Of a stretch of 64,000 nucleotides of DNA, positions 48,920 to 57,513 are shown piece by piece. The position numbers and the translations under genes were made by a program. Within the stretch, counting starts at the first letter, position 1, and every line of letters starts with the position of its first letter. This stretch comes from Physella acuta. Taxonomy: Eukaryota > Mollusca > Gastropoda > Physidae. The stretch covers positions 669,501-733,500 of the forward strand of contig NW_026731895.1 of assembly GCF_028476545.1 (NCBI RefSeq), given 5' to 3'. Below the pieces are notes generated by a model that did no database searches, was not told the origin of the DNA, and saw nothing but the letters and a program-made list of their open reading frames with translations.

Positions 48920-49376
48920 TGTTGAATTTTTAAAAAAATTCTGGCAACAGTTCAACTGGCAACTCTTGTGTACATGATTTAAAAACAAAAAACCTGGCAA
49001 TAGTTCAACTGGCAACTCTTGTGTACATGATTTTAAAAAAACCTGGCAATAGCTCAACTGGCAACTCTTGTGTACATGATTTTAAAAAAAACCTGGCAAT
49101 AGTTCAACTGGCAACTCTTGTGTACATGATTAAAAAAAATTCTGGCAATAGTTCAACTGGCAACTCTTGTGTACATGACTTTAAAAAAAAATTCTGGCAA
49201 TAGTTCAACTGGCAACTCTTGTGTACATGATTTTAAAAAAAATTCTGGCAATAGTTCAACTGGCAACTCTTGTGTAGATAACTTTAAAAAAAATTCTGGC
49301 AATAGTTCAACTGGCAACTCTTGTTTACATGATTAAAAAAAAAATTCTGGCAATAGCTCAACTGGCAACTCTACAG
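48920..49376. repeat. About 48-bp array ending at the exon 46-equivalent acceptor
   Basis: Eight to nine units of AATTCTGGCAATAGTTCAAC, TGGCAACTCTTGTGTACATG and a poly-A run. In the last unit CTCTTGTGTACATG is replaced by CTCTACAG, which is the functional 3' splice site. The acceptor therefore sits inside the array. Confidence 0.93.
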
Positions 49377-49521
49377 GTCAAAGGAGAGCAGTGTGGAGCC
49401 TGCGGAGTTCACGTATGAGATGGACGACCTCTTCTCCTGGATAGATGAGACGGAGAACATCATTGGCTCCTCACTCAGGCCGGACATTGTTTATCTGGAG
49501 GCCCTGTTGGAGAAGGTCAAG
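49377..49521 (+). CDS. DMD: Dystrophin exon, human exon 46 equivalent (R19 helix A)
   Basis: 145 nt, phase 2 in and phase 0 out, bounded by CTCTACAG and GTCAAG|GTAAGT. It encodes SKESSVEPAEFTYEMDDLFS, WIDETENIIGSSLRPDIVYL and EALLEKVK. It matches human exon 46 (148 nt, same phases): FSWIDETENI corresponds to VLWLEEADNI, and the end LEKVK to LEQVK. The final bases AAGGTCAAG with the donor were copied into the downstream array. Confidence 0.94.
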
Positions 49522-50170
49522 GTAAGTCAGTTATACCAACTTGCCAAGGTCAAAGTAAGTCAGTTAGACCAACTTCCCAAAGTCAAAGTAAGTTAGACCA
49601 ACTTACCAAGGTCAAGGTGAGTCAGTTATACCAACTTGCCAAGGTCAAAGTAAGTCAGTTAGACCAACTTCCCAAAGTCAAAGTAAGTTAGACCAACTTA
49701 CCAAGGTCAAGGTAAGTCAGTTATACCAACTTGCCAAGGTCAAAGTAAGTCAGACCAACTTGCCAAGGTAAGTCAGACCAACTTCCCAAAGTCAAAGTAA
49801 GTTAGACCAACTTACCAAGGTCAAGGTAAGTCAGTTATACCAACTTGCCAAGGTCAAAGTAAGTCAGACCAACTTGCCAAGGTAAGTCAGACCAACTTCC
49901 CAAAGTCAAAGTAAGTTAGACCAACTTACCAAGGTCAAGGTAAGTCAGTTATACCAACTTGCCAAGGTCAAAGTAAGTCAGACCAACTTGCCAAGGTCAA
50001 AGTAAGTCAGACCAACTTGCCAAGGTCAAAGTAAGTCAGACCAACTTGCCAAGGTCAAAGTAAGTCAGACCAACTTGCCAAGGTCAAAGTAAGTCAGACC
50101 AACTAGCCAAGGTCAAGTTAAGTCAGACCAACTAGCCATGGTCAAGTAAATCAGCTGGACTAACTTGCCA
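49510..50170. repeat. Array built from the exon 46-equivalent 3' end and its donor
   Basis: Units of 27 to 33 bp contain CCAAGGTCAAAGTAAGTCAG and TTATACCAACTTG or ACCAACTTG. AAGGTCAAG|GTAAGTCAG is the exon-intron junction itself, so about 20 copies of the donor follow the true one. Unit types recur in blocks of about 120 bp. Confidence 0.93.
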
Positions 50171-50311
50171 AGTTCACTACAACTGTTAACCATAAAAAAT
50201 TCCACAAAATTTAGTAGTGATTATTTTTTTTAATGATTTTGTATCTGATAGTAATAAAAAATTTTAGTTCTAGTTTGGCACTGTTCTCTAAGACTCTTGT
50301 GATTCCATTAG

Positions 50312-50461
50312 GACAGAGAAGACGAGATTGCGCCCAGACAGGCCAACCTCTTCTCCATAAACAGCAGTGGCGCTGCTCTCATGCAGTCCCCCAAGCTGAC
50401 CGATGAAGACCGCAGCAACATACAGAGAGATATTGACCACTTGAATGAAGGATGGAAAAAG
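50312..50461 (+). CDS. DMD: Dystrophin exon, human exon 47 equivalent (R19 helices B and C)
   Basis: 150 nt, phase 0 at both ends, bounded by TTCCATTAG and AAAAAG|GTTAAT. It encodes DREDEIAPRQANLFSINSSG, AALMQSPKLTDEDRSNIQRD and IDHLNEGWKK. It has the length and phases of human exon 47 (150 nt), where PRQANLFSINSSG matches LRQGILKQLNETG and LNEGWKK matches TNLQWIK. Neither splice site is next to an array, unlike most exons here. Confidence 0.95.
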
Positions 50462-50912
50462 GTTAATTACAACAATGAATTTTAATTAAATTATTTAAAT
50501 TTTAAATAGGAATTGGGGATTATCCATTATTTATGGATACATTTGTTTTTTTACTTTGTGGAAACTTTAAACAATAGTCAACAAATATCTAGGATAGGTG
50601 GTCCCATCATTAATGGTGGTGTTATTATGTGATAATTCTTTAACAGTGTTTACACTTGCAACATGTATAGGCCTACTAAACACATCTATAAAAAAAAGCT
50701 TCCCATTGAATACCCCCCTTCCCCACCATACATGTTGTAATAAAATTAACATGTGGCAAATTTTTTTTTCCTATACCTGTATAGTCTACATGTCGCTAGA
50801 GTAAACGCTGTGTAACAAACTTTAGAGAAAACGGAACTTAATTAAATTACAGCTTGGTACATCTATTGATGACCAAATAAAAATATTGACCTTTCAAATG
50901 TTTTTGTGGCAG
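50462..50912. other. Short intron between the exon 47 and 48 equivalents, no array
   Basis: 451 bp of unique AT-rich sequence with no tandem array, bounded by GTTAAT and TTTTTGTGGCAG. It is the cleanest intron of this region. Confidence 0.85.
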
Positions 50913-51104
50913 GTCACATCAGAGGTGCCAGAAAAAATTGTGCAGATCCAAGAGGAGATCAAGAGGGTCACAGGATTCCATGAGGATCTTGACGCCATGC
51001 AGAAGTGGATTGTGGACACCAGGAGTGTGCTGGAGACACAGACAGAGCCGGTCAAGTCTCTGACTGACATGGGTCAGACTGACAGTGTCATAGTGGACCA
51101 ACAG
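50913..51104 (+). CDS. DMD: Dystrophin exon, human exon 48 equivalent (end of R19, further helix)
   Basis: 192 nt, phase 0 at both ends, bounded by TTGTGGCAG and CAACAG|GTGAGT. It encodes VTSEVPEKIVQIQEEIKRVT, GFHEDLDAMQKWIVDTRSVL and ETQTEPVKSLTDMGQTDSVI before VDQQ. It matches human exon 48 (186 nt, same phases), with VTSEVPEKI for VSRALPEKQ and the helix A tryptophan conserved. The last 32 bases of the exon, from GTCAGACTGACAGTGTCATA to CAACAG, are duplicated together with the donor in the following intron. Confidence 0.93.
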
Positions 51105-51570
51105 GTGAGTTGATGGTCAGACTGACAGCGTCATAGTGGACCAACAGGTGAGTTGGTGGGTCAGACTGACAGTGTCATAGTGGACCAACAGGTGAGTTGG
51201 TGGGTCAGACTGACAGTGTCATAGTGGACCAACAGGTGAGTTGGTGGGTCAGACTGACAGTGTCATAGTGGACCAACAGGTGAGTTGATGGTCAGACCTA
51301 CAGTGTCATAGTGGACCAACAGGTGAGTTGATGGTCAGACCTACAGTGTCATAGTGGACCAGACTGACACTGTCATAGTGGACCAGACTGACAGTGTCAT
51401 AGTGGACTAGACTGACACTGTCATAGTGGGTCAGACTGACAGTGTCATAGTGGGTCAGACTGACAGTGTCATAGTGGGTCAGACTGACAGTGTCATAGTG
51501 GACCAACAGGTGAGTTGATGGTCAGACTGACAGTGTCATAGTGGACCAGACTGACAGCGTCATAGGGGGT
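51073..51570. repeat. 43/44-bp array of copied exon 48-equivalent end plus donor
   Basis: The unit is GGGTCAGACTGACAGTGTCA, TAGTGGACCAACAG and GTGAGTTG. Perfect donors CAACAG|GTGAGTTG occur at 51105 (true), 51148, 51192, 51236, 51280, 51323 and 51510. Between 51360 and 51500 a shorter 21 to 22-bp sub-unit without the donor is expanded. Use of a later donor would add VS and a stop (GTG AGT TGA or an equivalent frame change). Confidence 0.96.
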
Positions 51571-52030
51571 CAGAGTTGATTAGCAGGTACATTTTTGCTC
51601 TGTAGAGGTTTAAGCCTTTTACTGACCATTTGAAAGAGGTGTTAGCTTCTGGCAATTATCTGAAATAGGGTTTGTATCAAGAGCCTTCAGCAAGGGGTAG
51701 CAATAAACTTGCACTTAGTCTTGTTGGGAGTTCCCAAAATAACCACAGTTGTAATCAATAAATCCAGTTCTAAAAAATAAAGTATAGAATGAATTAAATG
51801 GATTAGTTAAATCTAGTGTAGTTCTCTGTACGTTAAACAGTGACAGTACATCTTGTTTGTAATCAAACAGTGTAAGGTGTGCACATCTTTTTTGGACATA
51901 TTTTTATTTCTCAAGTGAAGCTAACATAAAATTATGTCTGTGGTACACTTGTATCAAATATATTTTTCTGAACAACTATTTCAAATCTTTACTGAAGTAA
52001 TACAATGCTATGTGTTTCCCTGACCTGCAG
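51571..52030. other. Unique end of the intron before the exon 49/50 equivalent
   Basis: AT-rich unique DNA ending in TTTCCCTGACCTGCAG at 52030. No array. Confidence 0.7.
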
Positions 52031-52250
52031 ACCACAGCTGATGCCATAGAGGCCCAGCAAGCCAAGATTAGCCAGATGAACGCCACCTACAGCAGACATG
52101 TGGAGGCCTGCTCAGAGCAGGGCGTGGTCCCACCCGAGGGCCTCAAGGAGAAAATCAACAAACTCAACGCTGACTTTGAGGAGGTGAAGCAGTTGTCTAA
52201 AAATATCAACAAAAGGACGGAGCCACAGATTACTGAAGTCATGGAGCAAG
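52031..52250 (+). CDS. DMD: Dystrophin exon, fused human exon 49+50 equivalent (end of R19, into hinge 3)
   Basis: 220 nt, phase 0 in and phase 1 out, bounded by GACCTGCAG and AGCAAG|GTTTGA. It encodes TTADAIEAQQAKISQMNATY, SRHVEACSEQGVVPPEGLKE, KINKLNADFEEVKQLSKNIN and KRTEPQITEVMEQ. In humans the same stretch is split between exon 49 (102 nt) and exon 50 (109 nt); here no intron separates them. The split codon G|TG (Val) is completed at 53158, and the phases agree with human exon 50/51. The donor GTTTGA is weak compared with the other donors in the gene. Confidence 0.92.
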
Positions 52251-52884
52251 GTTTGACACTTTCTCTTTCTACATTAGCTTGATCCAACTGGAGAGGTTCT
52301 GACTAGTTAGCGCTACAGGAATATTGAAATTGTAACAGAAATTTACGCAATTTGTAGATTTTACATTAAGCTTACTCTTTTGTATATGATTGAGATTTAG
52401 CCTTGAAGATTTATTTTTGTAATAAACACTAGTGTATTTTATTATTAATGTGTGAGTACTAGTCTACAAGATCATCCACGTTATCCAAAAATAAATCTGT
52501 TGTGATAGAAAAGCACACTAAGTAACTCCCCTTTACACACCTTGTACAACACACCTGTAGGAAAGTTTTATTGTTGGCCCCTAGCAGTTAGTTCACTCTG
52601 TTTAATCCCACTTGGTATGTCATAACAAGAGAGAGGGGGGGGGGGGGGGGGGGGTTTATACTATCTTGTTCTTCTGTTATGTAGTCTATGTTGGCCATTA
52701 TAGTCTTCCTCTATTCCACATTATCTTCTACCACTTGTAGTATCATTCCCAGTCACAAACTCCTTCCATTCTCTGATCTTGTCTTTCATCTATTGTCTGC
52801 CTCGTTTTCATTTGTCTGGAACTGTTCCTCGTAAGAATGTCAAGTATTAGATTTTATGTCAAACGTTTTCAAACCATTACAACA
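52251..52884. other. Unique part of the intron before the exon 51 equivalent
   Basis: AT-rich sequence with a poly-G tract of about 20 near 52635-52654 and no gene. Confidence 0.7.
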
Positions 52885-53140
52885 GGCTAACCCTAACAAC
52901 CCTGACAACCCTACTAACCCTGACAACCCTACTAACCCTGACAACCCTACTAACCCTGACAACCCTACTAACACTGACAACCCTAACAACCCTAACAACA
53001 CTGACAACCCTACTAACCCTAACAACCCTACTAACACTGACAACCCTACTAACCCTAACAACCCTACTAACACTGACAACCCTACTAACCCTAACAACCC
53101 TACTAACACTGACAACCCTAACAACCTTAACAATCCTGAC
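52885..53140. repeat. 18-bp array (AACCCTACTAACCCTGAC) before the exon 51 equivalent
   Basis: About 14 copies of AACCCTACTAACCCTGAC, with ACTAACACTGAC variants, running to within about 17 bases of the acceptor GTTGTCCACAG at 53157. The motif CTAACCCT resembles telomeric DNA but the unit is an 18-mer, not a hexamer. Confidence 0.95.
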
Positions 53141-53157
53141 CCTGGTGTTGTCCACAG

Positions 53158-53345
53158 TGAAGCAGGTGCACGTGCAGGTAGAACACAAGCAGACGTCGGT
53201 CACCTCGTCCACCTCCTGGCTGGAGTTTGACAAGTCCATCACGGAGCTGCGTAACTGGCTGACCCTGCTGGAGCAGATGCTCACCTCACAGAAGGTCACA
53301 GTGGGAGAGGTCAAGGACATTGAGCACATGATACAAAAACAGAAG
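53158..53345 (+). CDS. DMD: Dystrophin exon, human exon 51 equivalent (short hinge 3, R20 helix A and start of B)
   Basis: 188 nt, phase 1 in and phase 0 out, bounded by GTCCACAG and CAGAAG|GTATGT. It encodes KQVHVQVEHKQTSVTSSTSW, LEFDKSITELRNWLTLLEQM, LTSQKVTVGEVKDIEHMIQK and QK. It matches human exon 51 strongly: LRNWLTLLEQMLTSQKVTVG for LTDWLSLLDQVIKSQRVMVG, and both end in KQK. Human exon 51 is 233 nt; the 45-nt difference (15 codons) falls in hinge 3, which is shorter here. Confidence 0.96.
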
Positions 53346-54050
53346 GTATGTGTATGGCCTGATACATCTACAGTGGGAGATTTTTTTTTTTTTCAGTTTA
53401 TTTCTTGCATGACATTCTCAACAATTAACGCAGGATAAAGTAGTTTTGTATGAAATGGGCACAGTCAACTAACAGGCATGACAAACTAAGGATATGACTT
53501 AGGGCTAACTTCATCACTCTCTTACTTGCTTGTTGCTTAACTGGCAAATTCCACTTTCTTGGATGCCAGATGTTTTTAAATTCCAAATTTTAATAATTTT
53601 TAAAATGCTTAACTATACTCAAAAAGTTGAACGGAAAAGTTTAAAGTTATGATTCAGAAGAAGATTAAAATAATACCATATTTCAGCAGTCACTAGTTTA
53701 CAAACTTTAAAATAGAACTGTCCTCTTCAAACTTGACATAGGACAAGCTTAGCTGGCAACAAGTGGCTTTACAGCTATGGCTTTTTTTTTGTTATTTCAA
53801 AAAGAGATAACTAGAAAATCCTGGATGCTGATCTCTACTTTGTAAACCTAATAAACCTTTTCATTAGATGTTGCATACAAAAAAAAGTGTTTGCTTTTTT
53901 TTAAAAAACATATTTCCTCACTGATCAGTCCACAATTAGCAAATTAAAAAATAGTTCAAATTCTTTTTTCTGAGTGGCCAAATCTACCTGGTTTTATCTG
54001 GCATGATTTAAGTGTTTGTTTTTAATGAAATAAAATTGTAACTATAACTT
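53346..54050. other. Unique part of the intron after the exon 51 equivalent
   Basis: AT-rich intron with poly-T runs; nothing recognised. Confidence 0.6.
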
Positions 54051-54054
54051 GTAT

Positions 54055-54375
54055 AGAATGCTGAACTAACTCAGATTGCTCCACCAATGCAGTATGCTGA
54101 ACTAATAGAGAATATTTGACATATTATTATCTAGAATGCTGAACTAATTTAGAATATTTGACATATCTAGAATGCTGAACTAATACAGTATGTTGAACTA
54201 ATGAACTAATGCAGTATGTTGAACTAATGCAGTATGTTGAACTAATGCAGTATGTTGAACTAATGCAGTATGTTGAACTAATGCAGTATGTTGACCTAAT
54301 GCAGTATGTTGACCTAATGCAGTATGTTGACCTAATGCAGTATGTTGACCTAATGCACTATGTTGACCTAATGTT
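54055..54375. repeat. 18-bp array (TAATGCAGTATGTTGAAC) before the extra exon
   Basis: About nine good copies of TAATGCAGTATGTTGAAC, with a GACC variant in the right half, at 54187-54375, preceded by degenerate AATGCTGAACTAAT units. Confidence 0.92.
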
Positions 54376-54434
54376 GCCATTTACAGTTGTGGCCTGCACC
54401 TAATGTTGACCTGCCCCTCACTGTTTTATTCCAG

Positions 54435-54584
54435 CATGAAGTGACCAGTCCTCTGGTCAGTGCTAATGAGTTTGACCTGAATGAGTTTGTAGACGGCAGC
54501 CCCCTGCTGTGTCTGTCAGACCATGACCTGGGCTCTCTCCAGGCTCAGGTGGCTGACATCACCAGCTACCTCAGGCAGCTGGAG
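54435..54584 (+). CDS. DMD: Dystrophin extra 150-nt exon, probable cassette, no human counterpart
   Basis: 150 nt, 50 codons, phase 0 at both ends, bounded by GTTTTATTCCAG and CTGGAG|GTGCGT. It encodes HEVTSPLVSANEFDLNEFVD, GSPLLCLSDHDLGSLQAQVA and DITSYLRQLE, with the GC-rich codon use of the other exons and no stops. It falls between the exon 51 and 52 equivalents, which in humans join directly inside helix B of R20 (KQK|ATM). Its last 24 residues look like an alternative first half of helix B leading into KHLSEMESKKSQL. Skipping or including it keeps the frame, so it could be alternatively spliced. That is inference; the splice sites and reading frame are visible. Confidence 0.8.
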
Positions 54585-54594
54585 GTGCGTGCTT

Positions 54595-55045
54595 GTGTTG
54601 TGCTGGCACCCACCCTCGGGCATGTGTTGTGGCACCCACCCTCGGGCATGTGTTGTGGCACCCTCGGGCATGTGTTGTGGCACCCACCCTCGGGCATGTG
54701 TTGTGGCACCCACCCTCGGGCATGTGTTGTGGCACCCTCGGGCATGTGTTGTGGCACCCACCCTCGGGCATGTGTTGTGGCACCCACCCTCGGGCATGTG
54801 TTGTGGCACCCACCCTCGGGCATGTGTTGTGGCACCCACCCTCGGGCATGTGTTGTGGCACCCACCCTCGGGCATGTGTTGTGGCACCCACCCTCGGGCA
54901 TGTGTTATGGCACCCACCCTCGGGCATGTGTTGTGGCACCCACCCTCGGGCATGTGTTGTGGCACCCACCCTCGGGCATGTGTTGTGGCACCCTCGAGCA
55001 TGTGTTGTGGCACCCTCGAGCATGTGTTGTGGCACCCTCCTGTTA
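54595..55045. repeat. 26-bp array (CACCCTCGGGCATGTGTTGTGG) after the extra exon
   Basis: About 18 copies of CACCCACCCTCGGGCATGTG plus TTGTGG, some lacking the ACCC. It starts about 10 bases into the intron. The right end has CTCGAGCATGTG variants. Confidence 0.95.
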
Positions 55046-55814
55046 AATGTAGCATGGCACACTGCATGACAAATTTTTGAAAGATTGGTGTGTTGGTTGT
55101 TTTTTCAGCAAAGGGAAGCAATTGTTGTAATTAAATGGAAGCAACTTAAGTGTGCTCTATATGTTTCACTCTGTTTTGTGTTGCTCGAACATTCCAGCCA
55201 GTAGGAAGATATAGCACCTTGGAGGAAGAAATGATGTTGATGTTGTATGTTTTTTTCAGTGTTCTGCTTACTGTGGTCCCAGTGATTTTTTTTTACCTTT
55301 ATTTTTCAAGTATAACAATTATAACCGTCATTACTCCTACTCCTTTCTTAAAATATTTAGAAAAATTATTTCGGCAATTTAGTAATTAAAAAATGTTCTG
55401 GTCATAATATTTTTATTTTATTTGAATAAGCGGTGCAGCATAGTCAGCTTACAGCTTTACAAAGTTTTTTTTTTCTTATTGTTTGTATTTTTTTAAAGGG
55501 GAACAATCACTGTTATTTAAAGAGAATTTGTGTTACACGTTATAGTTTCCCTTAATTTTTTATTATTGTCTGGTATTCACTGTGCAGATGTGTAATACTA
55601 TTTTAGCATGAAATCTTGAAAATGAAACAGGTTGATTACCCGTTAAATTAATTTTCAAATACACGCATAATAAGCTTGTAATCACTTTTACAAACCATAG
55701 CTTTAAATATTTTACGTAGCAGTTAAATGTTATTCTTATCTACTGTAATTAGTATCAATTCTGTTGATATGTCTCGTAATACAACAATATTTTTTCTGGA
55801 TTGAATAAGTGGTG
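55046..55814. other. Unique part of the intron before the exon 52 equivalent
   Basis: AT-rich intron with no feature beyond poly-T runs. The 79-codon frame at 55150-55389 is hydrophobic and unsupported. Confidence 0.5.
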
Positions 55815-56065
55815 ATGAGTTTAGTCAACAGTTGCAACTAATGATAAGTGGTAATGAGATTAGCCAAATGTTGCAACTAATGATGAGTAGTGATAAGATT
55901 AACCAAATGTTGCAACTAATGATGAGTGGTGATGAGATTAACCAAATGTCGCAACTAATGATGAGTGGTGATGAGATTAACCAAATGTTGCAACTAATGA
56001 TGAGTGGTGATGAGATTAGCCAAATGTTGCAGTATGATGATGACGTTAGCCAAATGTTGCAGTAC
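55815..56065. repeat. 39-bp array (AATGATGAGTGGTGATGAGAT) before the exon 52 equivalent
   Basis: Six copies of GTTGCAACTAATGATGAGTG plus GTGATGAGATTAACCAAAT. The last, shortened copy (GTTAGCCAAATGTTGCAG) lies about 20 bases before the acceptor. Confidence 0.93.
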
Positions 56066-56084
56066 GTTTTTCTGTGATCTCCAG

Positions 56085-56202
56085 AAGCACCTGAGTGAGA
56101 TGGAGAGTAAAAAGTCCCAGCTGGACTCTGTGATGACCACATCGTCCAAGCTACAGAAGTCCATGGACAACTTCAGTGAGAGACAGGCCCTCAAGGAAAG
56201 AA
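56085..56202 (+). CDS. DMD: Dystrophin exon, human exon 52 equivalent (R20 helix B)
   Basis: 118 nt, phase 0 in and phase 1 out, bounded by GTGATCTCCAG and AAAGAA|GTGAGC. It encodes KHLSEMESKKSQLDSVMTTS and SKLQKSMDNFSERQALKER. It has the length and phases of human exon 52 (118 nt), with MESKKSQLDSVMTTSSKLQ for LEQRRPQLEELITAAQNLK. The split last codon A|CT (Thr) is completed at 56812. Confidence 0.95.
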
Positions 56203-56314
56203 GTGAGCTCAGTTGCTGCTTTAGAATACTTTGTTTTCTTTAGCTTGTTGTCCATAACATTGATTTAGATTAATCATTGTTTAGTTATATCAGATTCTAG
56301 GGAGTGGTCAGGCT

Positions 56315-56465
56315 ATTGTCTCAATGAACACATTGAGTGTGGGAATCAAATTGAGTGTGGGAATCAAATCGAGTGTGGGAATCAAATTCAGTGTGGGAAT
56401 CAAATTCAGTGTGGGAATCAAATTGAGTGTGGGAATCAAATTCAGTGTGGGAATCAAATTGACTG
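56315..56465. repeat. 18-bp array (GTGTGGGAATCAAATTGA)
   Basis: Eight copies of GAGTGTGGGAATCAAATT with AGTG variants, joined directly to a second 18-bp array that shares the AATTGA phase. Confidence 0.94.
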
Positions 56466-56770
56466 TACACCACAAATTGACTGTACACCACAAATTGACT
56501 GTACACCACAAATTGACTACTGTAAACCACAAATTGACTGTACACATCAAATTGACTGTACACGTCAAATTGACTGTACACATCAAATTGACTGTGCGCA
56601 TCAAATTAACTGTATGCATCAAATTGACTGTACACATCAAATTGACTGTACACATCAAATTGACTGTACACATCAAATTGACTGTACACATCAAATTGAC
56701 TGTACACATCAAATTGACTGTACACATCAAATTGACTGTACACATCAAATTGACTGTGGACGATAAATTG
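56466..56770. repeat. 18-bp array (TGACTGTACACATCAAAT) before the exon 53 equivalent
   Basis: About 17 copies of ATTGACTGTACACATCAA, starting as CACCACAAATTGACTGTA. It ends about 40 bases before the acceptor. It looks like a diverged continuation of the preceding GTGTGGGAATCAAATTGA array, since AATCAAATTGA is shared. Confidence 0.95.
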
Positions 56771-56811
56771 TTTTCTACCATGATAACTGACAATTTTAAC
56801 CCTCTGAGCAG

Positions 56812-57011
56812 CTGAAAGACTGAGGATCGACTGGGAGCAGACAGTCCACCACGTGAACAGACGCAAGAACCAGCTGGACAACATGCTGGGAGAGTGTAAG
56901 ACGTTTGACCAGTCCTATGCTCAGATGGAGGACTGGCTCTCTCAGACAGAGAGTCAACTGGACAAGATGGAGGCTCAGGCTGGTGGCAACGAGGCCATCA
57001 CCAGTCATGAG
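56812..57011 (+). CDS. DMD: Dystrophin exon, human exon 53 equivalent (R20 helix C to R21 helix A)
   Basis: 200 nt, phase 1 in and phase 0 out, bounded by CTCTGAGCAG and CATGAG|GTGAGA. It encodes ERLRIDWEQTVHHVNRRKNQ, LDNMLGECKTFDQSYAQMED, WLSQTESQLDKMEAQAGGNE and AITSHE. It matches human exon 53 (212 nt, same phases), with ERLRIDWEQTVHHVNRRKNQL for ERIQNQWDEVQEHLQNRRQQL. It is four codons shorter near the R21 helix A/B loop. Confidence 0.94.
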
Positions 57012-57179
57012 GTGAGAACCATTGATTTCTGTCTTTAGGGTCATCGCTAGCCATCAAGTGAGAACCCCTGTTTTCTAGCTGTGAGGCCATCACTAGTCAT
57101 GTGATGAGAATCTTTGATATTTTTTGTAAAAGGTTAAAATTGTGTCCTATGTGCTTGCAAATATGGTGAAACTTAATGC

Positions 57180-57345
57180 AACATTCTCAGCCTACACTGA
57201 ACCCCTACACTGTCCCTCCCTACACTGTCCCCCCTTCACTAACCCCCCCCTACACTGTCCCCCCTTCACTGACCCCCCCCCCCTACACTGTCCCCCCTTC
57301 ACTGACCCCCCCCCCCCCTACACTGACCCACCTAACTGTCCCCCT
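57180..57345. repeat. C-rich array (CTACACTGTCCCCCCTTCACT) before the exon 54 equivalent
   Basis: About five copies of CCCTACACTGTCCCCCCTTC plus ACTGACCCC with long C runs. It merges into the polypyrimidine tract of the acceptor at 57358. Confidence 0.9.
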
Positions 57346-57358
57346 GTCTATGCTACAG

Positions 57359-57513
57359 AAGCTTCAGGAAGACTTCAACAAACACAAGGACACAGTGGAC
57401 GTGTTGAAGGGTCAAGCTGAGCAGCTGATCCAGGACCACGTCAACGATGACACCCACCACATCAAGCGTCAGCTGGAGAGGCTGACCAACAGATGGTCCA
57501 TCCTTCTCAACAG
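57359..57513 (+). CDS. DMD: Dystrophin exon, human exon 54 equivalent (R21 helices B and C)
   Basis: 155 nt, phase 0 in and phase 2 out, bounded by TATGCTACAG and CTCAACAG|GTCAGT. It encodes KLQEDFNKHKDTVDVLKGQA, EQLIQDHVNDDTHHIKRQLE and RLTNRWSILLN, plus a split Arg codon. It aligns without gaps to human exon 54 (155 nt, same phases): NTVDV-type, DDT and NRW positions coincide with NVDV, DDT and ASW. The last 12 bases are copied in the following array. Confidence 0.96.

Noticed and set aside
52885-53140. Interstitial telomere sequence (CTAACCCT motifs)
   Set aside because: The repeat unit is an 18-mer with GAC and ACT interruptions, not (TTAGGG)n, so it is better explained as a minisatellite.
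54516-55121. Long frames on both strands after the extra exon
   Set aside because: They extend the exon frame or oppose it through the 26-bp array. The donor at 54585 ends the coding part.
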